A stretch of DNA of 64,000 nt from Strigamia acuminata (taxonomy: Eukaryota; Arthropoda; Chilopoda; Geophilomorpha; Linotaeniidae), in assembly GCA_949358305.1 (NCBI GenBank), contig OX442316.1, positions 14,756,001 to 14,820,000 on the forward strand. The letters run 5' to 3'. A program made the translations under genes and the position numbers. Positions 12,501-22,508 of the stretch are shown here, piece by piece (the first letter of the stretch is position 1; the number at the start of each line of letters is the position of its first letter). Under the pieces are notes generated by a model. The model was given only the letters and a program-made list of their open reading frames with translations, was not told the DNA's origin and ran no database searches.

Positions 12501-15500
12501 TTACGCATGACAAACCACTATATTCCACCCTTTAAGAACGAATTCCAAGTAATAAAACACTTTTCTATTCCCCACACCATCCCACATGATTTATTTAAAA
12601 ACTATCACATTTTAATTAAAAACTAGGCCTAATTCTTCTCTCATCTAATCCGTTCCACCACCAACCACCACCACCAAGAAAAACACAGACCCAACCTGCA
12701 CATGCAAACGAGTCGTCAATCTTTTCAAAATTAAACATTATTATTGCACTTTTTTTTTTTTAATTTTAAACTTTTAACATTCCGCACAAACACAGCGCGA
12801 GAGAAGTGTTTAATTTACGATGCGATTGCATGCTGTGAAATACCGCACACATGGCGTGACAGCTTCTGCAGCGCTACTAATTTGTGCCGAGTCGAGTCGA
12901 GTCGAGTCGAGACGAGCTGAGCTGCTCAGCATAATTTGATCAAGCGCCAAACCCAAAATTCACTCCTACCTAGCCGTGTACTGCGCGCTGCTACGCGTCG
13001 CTACGCCGTGCTACATGCCCGGCCCATCTGCAGCCCATCAACGTCATTTAACTCACCTGAGATGTTATCTGTTGGGCATCACCTGGCAAGAAATGTTTTT
13101 GAATCAAGTTTGGGGCCAAGAGGTTCCTATTAACCAAAAAAATATATCTATTACTGTTAATCGAGAATTTTATCTCACTGTTTGACCCTTTAAAATTATT
13201 CTCAGATCTGCGCATGACCGATATAAAATAATAGCACGCACGTTTCAATATTTGTCATGTCAAATGCTCAATAACAACGTTATGTTTTGTGCATTTTCCT
13301 TCTCCCAGTTGAGTAATGAATTCAAAAGTGAACTAGAAACATACAATCTAAAACCACTCTCTTTTTGTGGAATCCTGAGAAGAAAATTGAGACGTTGAGA
13401 TGCAGAAATCGGAATTCTACTTCATTTATGCATTCAAAACTGAACTGGAAGATATCAAACTCTCCAGATTTACATGACATTTTTTTTTTTTAGTTGTCTC
13501 TATAAATATTTATTCACTTCCGGTAAAACTTTAGTCGATGCTAACGTATATTGATATTCCCAACAGTGTTTAAAACCCGTGATGAATTCCTCCCAATTAT
13601 AATTTAAATTCGTAAATCAAGTACAATATTTACTGAAACAACATTATGCCACAAAATGAAAAATTTATCGATTCTGCGCACAAACCATCTCCAATCGCCA
13701 TTGCCCCCAATCAAACGATAAATTTAAATCAATAAAATCCACAAAAAAAAAAACAAAAAAAAAACCCCTCAACTCAATGCACATTCTACAATGCACAAGA
13801 AATACGATCAATATAACACCTCTGGAGAGACTAATATCCCCCTTTAATCCGTGCAGTGCAGCGCAGCGCACCTGGAACGACCGTTCGATAGGCCAACAAT
13901 TACGTCAAATTTACTCGCACTTTATTCAACGTGCTAAAAAAAAACGAAATCGAGTCCAAATTTATTCAGCACGTATTCTCCACAGACCCTCCAGCACCAG
14001 GGGGCACTTTTTTTCTCGGTCACCTTACCGGGTGCCACCAAATGGAATAAAAATAGAAAAACTTACGTGTTAAGCTCCAAGTCGAGGCGGAATTTGTGGC
14101 TAAAGGCTTTGATGAGAAGAGCAGTGTGATGAAAATGTTTGCCAGTCTGTAATACAATCGAACAAATTATTCGTTGCTTGCACGTGCTACCAGATGTTAA
14201 ATGCATTCATTAACGACATTTGCCGCTGCACGTATATTCAACCATTCACGAATCATTAATCCTTTGATTGAAAAACGGATGCAAGTTGTTGTTTTACCCG
14301 AAAAATCAGCAATTTATTCGCCCGCTTAGAAATTGCATTGCACGGCGTCCGATTTAATTAATATTCATTAAGAAATGAGTTAATTTAAGCAAGAAACGAG
14401 CCATACATGATGGGTCACTCGCTTCATGAGCTATCAGTCCATTTCAATAGACTATTTAAAAAAGAAATTAATTATAAGATTATTTTTTCTTTTTAAATAA
14501 TTTTTTTTTAAATTAATTAATTAATTAATTAATTTTTAAAACAAAAATTCCTGATAGCAGCTGAAGCTGTGATGTAAAAGTATGGACGAAAAAATCGATT
14601 TAAATTTAAAGAAAAAAAGCATTTCAAATTGTCTCCGAAATAGATGAAAAGAAATCAAAGAATGTTGTGGTTATGAATTCACAGTACCTCAAAATAGGAC
14701 CCCTTCCGTTGCACTCCTTGCAATTGAGTCTGCAACACACAGAGACAGCTGCTATCATATAGAACAAGCCAACACCAAATTCAAATTATTTCTTTAGCAC
14801 TTTGTTTACTTTTTTCTTTTAAACCAAACAATAGATTAGAGAAGAATTTAATTTCCCTCTTTTTCTTTTAGTTACAGCTACATGGTTATATCCCATTTAA
14901 TTAAATAATCACAAACGTTAACATTTTCATAATCAAAATGACCTCCACGACCGATATCATCATTAATTACTGGTTAAAATCAAGCACAAACTCGGTCCAT
15001 TTCCATATGGTCCAAAAATACTGAAATTATAATACAATTGTCAAAATATACATTAGAGAGTTTGCAGACATGCCTTTTACCTTATAAAAATTAGTTCTTA
15101 TGATCGTATGACCTTATGAGGATCCATTTTCCTTATGCTTGTGATGACATACGGTCATAAGAATGGCCATTGATAAGAAAAAAGACATGTCCGCAAACTC
15201 TCTATTGTAAAATATATTTTTGAACCCTATGGCTTTTGTCGATGGAAGTTCCCATATGAAAAAATATTATAGGGTGTTCTTATAGTAATATCCTATAGGG
15301 TGTACTATAATATTTTGGAACAAAACATCATAGTACACCCTATAGTATGTATCTATGTGGTACCCTATAGTAAAATCCTATGTGGTACCCTATAGTAAAA
15401 ACCTATGTGGTACCCTATACGTCAATTCCGTTTCCAGCTACCCCATCTAACCTAATCTTATCCATTTTCTTAAAGATAAGCTGCTAATTTTCCCCCAAAC

Positions 15501-18500
15501 TTTTGAAAATGTATCATCGACGAAAAATCTGTTGACGATTTCTCCATAGTCGCTCAACAGTTTCATCCTTCGGGTCAAGCCGGCACATATTCAATCTTCA
15601 TTGAAATCTCATTTCCCTATCACTTACCTTCATAAATTATATTTCCCTCGTAAATTACCAAAACCTAAATAAAAATATTTAAAAAAAAAAAAAAAAAAAA
15701 GTACGAAGACAAAAGAGCAATTTTATCAACTTGTGGCCAAGATTTGTCTTTGCGAACAAAGTTATTTTTAGCCGCGCATCCAATCTCTGCAGTGGCAGGC
15801 AATCCATCATCTATTGCACAAACGCTGCAAGTTCCCGTCTTAAAACTACTCCTTCAACTTAATCGCTAAATTCAACGCTGTCATTTCTCCACTCATGTTT
15901 GTCCGAGTGCATTTCCAGACATCCAAACTCGGATGCTGCGCCATCTTGTGTGCTTCCAACAAAAACAACTAAATTGTTTTCAATATTCGAGCGACTTCGA
16001 TGTCAATATTTTCCCACAAATAAAACAAACAACTTGATGCATTTTCGCGAATCTAATTAGTACCAAGTCTTTGTGACTCCTACACCAACCATTTTACATC
16101 AACCATTAATTTTAACATCTAACATCATCTGACAACTCGAGTAAATTATTCAAAAATGAGTCAAATTTAAACTTCAAAGCACATTTAATCATCTTACAAC
16201 AACTCTCTTTCTCACCTCTCTCTCTCCTTTTATCTCTTACCTTGTTGGCACTAACATCTCGCGTGGAGATGCCGACCTTCTCATGATGCCGCAACTGTAC
16301 TGGATAGATTATCTCGTAGTAACGGCTGGGAATGTTACCTAGTAACCGCTGGTTTTCCTTGTGTTCTCGAACGAGTTTCTCCACCTCGTGCGATCCTAAA
16401 ACGAAAACAAAATCGCTTTAAATCATTAAATTAAATTAAATTAAAGAACAAAATGTAAAATAACATTTCAGCGCTCAAAACGAACCAAAACGAGCTCAAT
16501 TTCGCTGTTTTTGACGTGTAAAACGATAGCATTTGCTGAAATGAAGAGAAATGCAACGTGCAAACGACTAAATTAAACTTTAATTGGTATTTACACTTTG
16601 TGGGGTAGATGTATGTGACTTAGTGTTGTGTTGGTTGTGCGTGGCATTTGGGATTTGGGAATTTCCCGTTCCGATATTTCTTTTTCATCGTGTGTGACCC
16701 CAGTCGCAGCTGGCGATAAAAAACCGATATCAACTAACCTTTGCTTGTCCACAGATTCAGAATAGCAGTTTATTCCGACTCGTAAAAGCCCATCTACTTG
16801 TGCCACCGCGGATATTGCGCGCGTGACCTGCAGTAAATTTCAATTTTCACTTGACAAAACTCATCTGGAAATTCAAATTTGCCATTAAAGTGTTGGGTTG
16901 CGCCACAAAGTGCAATATTTTCGTGCTAAAGTGAAAAAAAGAAAAGAAATCGGAGCCCAATATTCCTTTTTCTCAGTCCTCGTCTCATCTCCACGAATTA
17001 CACGCTGCTCCAAGTCGACTTAAATGTTCGCTTAACCTTCCCTTACATCTGTTCGAACACTTGCAATTATGTGGGAACCATTTGCCAGATAATGAGGTCA
17101 CAATTTTTCCCTTCTCCACCATTTTTTTTTTCACTCAAAGATCTATGGTGCAGAACAAACAAACCAATGTTTCAGCCACTTCAATTACCCCCGAGAAATT
17201 ACTTTAGGATTTGCTTCCAACAAAAATATAAAAATTCAATTTGCACCCGAAAAAATTAAAAAAATAGAACGAAAAATTCGAAAAATTTCGATTAAATTCC
17301 GAGGAAAATTAATATCAACATTTAATGTTTTGACGAAATTGACGCTTTAAATTTTTTATTAATTTTTTTATTATTTATTTTTTAACTTTTTTTTCACGAC
17401 GGAACTCGTTCGCTCATTTTCGCATCGCCGAAAGAAATTACGTTAATGGCGGAATTTATCAGTGGCATTTTTCTCCGCAGGTCTAAACAATAAAAAATAA
17501 AAAAAAGTTAATTTCCATTTCCACGTTTACATTTTCCCGTTGCACGTCATAAACTCATAACAAATCCCACTCGGTTGCGCGAAAAAGATAACGACTCAAA
17601 TCCTGTTCTGTCACATGTATACAAATGTCCCTTCTTGTGCATTTTATGTCTCATCTTTCTTATCGTACACGAGAGCATACGGACGAAACAACACCGCATA
17701 GTTCTTGTTACACGCCAGATAAATATAAATCCCAATAAAAAAAATCTAAAAAAAAAAAATCAAAACAACAAAAAAAATTAAATTTTTCTCATTATATATA
17801 AAAAAAAAATAGAGAAAAATCTGTTTGTGATCCCTACAAAAAAGAAGACGAGCCCTTCAACCTTCCATCGAAGAGCGTGAAGTTATTCTCAACAAATTCC
17901 CGTCGAAAAGCCATTTCTTAGTTTATTATGTCAGCAACAGCTGTCTACTTTCACGGATCCACGAACTCACAAGATGTAAATCTAACTCCTCTCTTATATA
18001 TATATATATATATATATTCTCTTGGCTCAGTCCAACTCTTCAAATTTAAATACATTGAATTAAAATATCTTTTTTTCAATTTTGAGTTATGTTTGTGTTG
18101 TTTTCCCTCCCACATAGCGGAGTATTGTGAATGCAATATAGCAATGGCGACGCCGAACAATAATTCGCATTTTGCGGTTGTCGAGTACAATATTACTCGT
18201 TTGCCAACCCCGGTTCGTTAGTGGCCGCTACCAGCTGGTCTGAATTGAAGAAAAAAATAATAATTTCTAACCACAAACTGACACTTTTTCTTATTTAATG
18301 TGTACGGAGAATGTTTCAAAAAATATATATATAAAGAAATTCAACGTGAATTCGTTCTCGCGCCAGACCGTCATTTTTAAAGTTGTGGTATTCTTCCCCG
18401 AACTGCGCATGAGCAAAAAAAATAAATTAAATACCATTCTCATCTTTTTGTCGTTTGATTGCACAAATCGACTTTAAATGAATCGATATGGAAATGACGT

Positions 18501-21500
18501 TCCATTTTGTTGATTCGCTCTTTAGTTTATCGTTCATTTAACACGCGCATGCGCACAACACTTTATTTATTTAATTGCGCCAACAATTGTCTCATGACAA
18601 ATCTCAAACGAACTGTTCATCCGTTCGTATTTTAAAATGTATTTTAATGTAGGAAGTTTCCATTAAAATGGAATTAAGTCATCAATTCGGTTGAAAATGT
18701 GCTCTTTTCCATTTCCTTTCTTTTACCACAAGGCGCAATTAACCGGGGCTCTCGTATGCCTATATGCACAGATGGAAGCCATTCATCCTAGAAAAATGCA
18801 AACTGCCGTTCTTTTCATTAACTCTTTCTTCTTCTTCTTCTTCTTTTTCTTCTTTCATTTTATTTTTATTTTTATTTTTTTCCAGCACAAATCTTTTATT
18901 TTTATTTTCTTTTAATAAAGACAAGAAGAAAGCAGAATGTTGGCTAAATTATTAACCCTGTCCGTGGCTCATTGCACACTTCAACAATGTTGCAGAGACA
19001 AAGAAGGGGCAAAGTGCAGACGGGAATTTGTCAGCGGCTGCTGTGAAGAGAACGGCACTTGGAAAAATGCCTGTGGCTCAGAATGCCAAATTGCACGTTT
19101 CAAACCACACTTGTTCCAATAAAACTCACGAGGGCATAACGAGCGAAAACAGTCACTGGATTTACTTTGGCATTTCATGGCTTGGGCGAAATTAGGAAAT
19201 AAACCGTAAGCCCATATTTAAAAGCTTAAAAACTCGCTACTTTACAGCGAGATTACTTGTGCATAATTCAATGCCGCAATACTTTGCTGAAAAATTTATG
19301 CGCCAAACTGCATTCCCTAATTACTAATTACCCTCTTTCGTTTTACCCATTTTCTTTCTCGATTAACACAATCATCTGCAAAATGCATTGAACTGTGATA
19401 AATACCGCAATACTGCGTGGTAAATAATATTGGTACTGTAAGACTGCATTCCAATAAATGAGTGAAGCATTTACCATTTCTTACATCTTGTAAATAACTT
19501 TGACATCTTCATCCTGTAGCTTAGCGTCTCACCGTTCTGCATCTTGACGGAGCCATATTAACTATAGAAAACAAGCTATACAGACCATGACAAAATGATA
19601 AGTGCACCCCATTTTTCATCTTTCCTCTTCAATGTGTGTGCGTATAAAGTGCGTGTGTGTTAGGCCTACTATAGGCCTAGTTCGAATTGTATTTTCGTCT
19701 GTATTTCTTCAGGTGTGTGGCGACTGGCGATTGAGTATTTATTTGGCAAGAATATTATTCACATCACAAGTGCAAAATGGCACAAAATTTTTTTAATGTA
19801 TGATTGCTGTCTTCAATTCCTGAGTGGTGGAAAACTACCGATACTTTTTATAAACTTGATGCGCAAGCATTTCCCAAGTATTTTCGATTGGGTTAAAATT
19901 AGTGGACAATGATGGATTTTTTTTCATTCGGAACCACTCAAGTACTTTTATCAATGTGTGTCGCAGTGCTGTTAGAACTCCCACTCAGGCCCTGTAAATG
20001 TACATATGTCCGCATTGAAAAAATTTGTTCTATCGTTGTTGGATATACAGTATATCCATCTGCATGAATTCCAATTCAATGTTTTTCCTAAATCCAATAG
20101 CATCGCAGATCATCACCGAGCTACCTCCCGTTTGCCTCCGAGTTATGAGCTTCTCATCTTTCCGGAGATCATCGAAATAATAGCTAAACCCATCAAGCTT
20201 GAACTTCTTTTTATCGAAGCAAATAATATGCCTCCACTGTGTTGTCCAATCGATATGTTTTTGTGCAAACTTTGTGCATCTTTATATAATTGGTTTTCGC
20301 TTTACTTCCATTCTCTGAACGTGGGGATTTTCTTTGAGAAATGGCTGAACATTTCTTACATTTGCCGTCGCCACAGCAGCAGTGGCTACTTGCCTGGCCG
20401 ACATCAGGAAGTTTGATGCACGTGGTGCGATCGCACATGGGTGTCCAGTGCTCTTTTTGACACCATATTTCGATGGATCTCGACCATATTGGTCTAGAGC
20501 TGTTGCACTACGTCCCACGATATTTGCAATTTGCCTATTCACGCACGTTGTAGGGCAGGGGTTCCCAAACTTTTTAGCATCGCAACCCATTTTTAAGCAA
20601 GGCGATCTTCCGCGTCCCACTTCATCTACCGGTGCATTAAATTTATCAAGAATAAACTACTAAAAAGAAAAAAAGAAAGAAAAAAAGACATTTTGCATAA
20701 AATTTTACATAAGTTTGCAAAAAATAATTTTAGGGTGGGGGGACATCATGTTCACGAGTTAGTTAGATTGTTACAATTGCGCCCTTGCGCACCTCACAGT
20801 TGTGGAAATGCTGTTGTAGGGAAATAATTGAAAAACATCATTTTCTTGTTGACAGTAAGCTCCAATTTTAAACGCGCATTAAATTACAGAATTATTTTTC
20901 CAAGAAAATTCATTTCAAAACAAACAAGTTCAATCTTCAACTTTCCAATATTCTTGCCAGTAGCTTCGAACAAAGAAAGTCACCGAACACACGTCTCGTT
21001 GCAGGGATTAGGAAATGTATGGCTTTAATACTTTTGTCCCAAAGCAACCTTACAGTGATGTGTGGCTAGAGTGACCCAAGGACAAACTAAGAGTGAGGAA
21101 AGGATCAAATGGGATTGTGCCAGGTGCTTCAAAACCAACCCAATGCACATTTATTTTTCTTGCTCTCCACTTCTTTCTCTTGATGGAAATATAAGTCGCA
21201 GCAAGAGCAGATAAGGGTCCTAGTAAGCAGTTTGTTATTTCAACTTTTTAATTTAATTTTCTAATTAACTTAGCAGTTGTTGTAAACTTGTGAAACCCAG
21301 ACTTTGTCAAGCATTAAAAAAAATCCAATTACAGTACTTCGCTTACTTTAAGCCTTTAGATATAAAAAAAATATGAAAACCAAAAAAATAAATAAAATAA
21401 AAATTATTATGCCCCGAAATGGGATTTGCAACAAAACACGCAACATAAACCACTCAAACGTTTCATACCACATGCTTTCCTATGCAATAACACAGCACAA

Positions 21501-22473
21501 ACAGTCGACACTTGACAATACTTATGCGTCTTGTTAAAAGCGGATATTTCAAGAGCAAAGATTTAATCTAGGTTCCACTAACCTCCCCCTCACATTAAAA
21601 GCGATAACATTAATGATTACTTGACCTCACACTTATTCTCTTTGTAATAGGCCAAAATCTATTCCGACTTTCCCACTAGACTATTCTGAAGTTCACAGGC
21701 GTAACCTTTAATATTGCTGCGCATACAAGGGGATGAGTTGCGCACATAAGGCAAAAGAAAGAAACGCGTTTTATCTTCAATGGCCGCTGCAGCATGACTG
21801 CATGAGCAGAGCACTCCCACATGGTTCAAAAATATATTTTACAATATATTGCTTTTTACTTAACGCATTCCAAAATGTATATATACTCTGTTCCGATACA
21901 ACGTTGTCCTAATTCTAGCCGTATCACTGGTGTAGTGGCACAAAAAAGTAGTTCAAAACACCAGAATCGAATATATTTAATCCCAGATTTTAATTAGGGG
22001 CTTTGTAATGAATTCGTCTGTGGATTTAAGGTAGCTGCCCATTTGGGCTTTGCTGTCGATCAACCACTGATTCGATCCCTCGTGTTTTCAATCAAACTTC
22101 AAGTGTTTTGGATTTAATTCAGCGATGGATAATCATGTCCTAGATTTTACTGCCGATCGATTTATTTGTATTTTCGCTGCTGTATTTTCATTTTATACCG
22201 ACATAAATAAAATTCCAACATTATTAAATTTATTTTTAAAATTAATATTATTAATATTATTGTTTCAATGTGTTTTAATGTCGACATATTTAGAAACGCA
22301 GTTATTGAATCTTACTTTTCCTTTTTTTTTTCTTTTTTAAAAATCATATGAAATAAATTGCCTCTTTTTACCGTTGGCAATATAAAACGCACTCGAAATA
22401 TTCCTTCATCTTGAATTAATAAAAACAAAAGCAAATAAAACGAATAAAGAAACCAACAAAAAACTTTAGCTCG

Positions 22474-22508
<35 letters not shown>

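Noticed and set aside
16591..16806. Minus-strand ORF (starts [19 protein letters not shown]) with acceptor- and donor-like sites, considered as an ADAM prodomain exon
   Set aside because: Its only open frame ends two bases into a codon, which would throw the next exon (16241-16395) out of frame. The exon at 22566-22610 joins that exon correctly instead.
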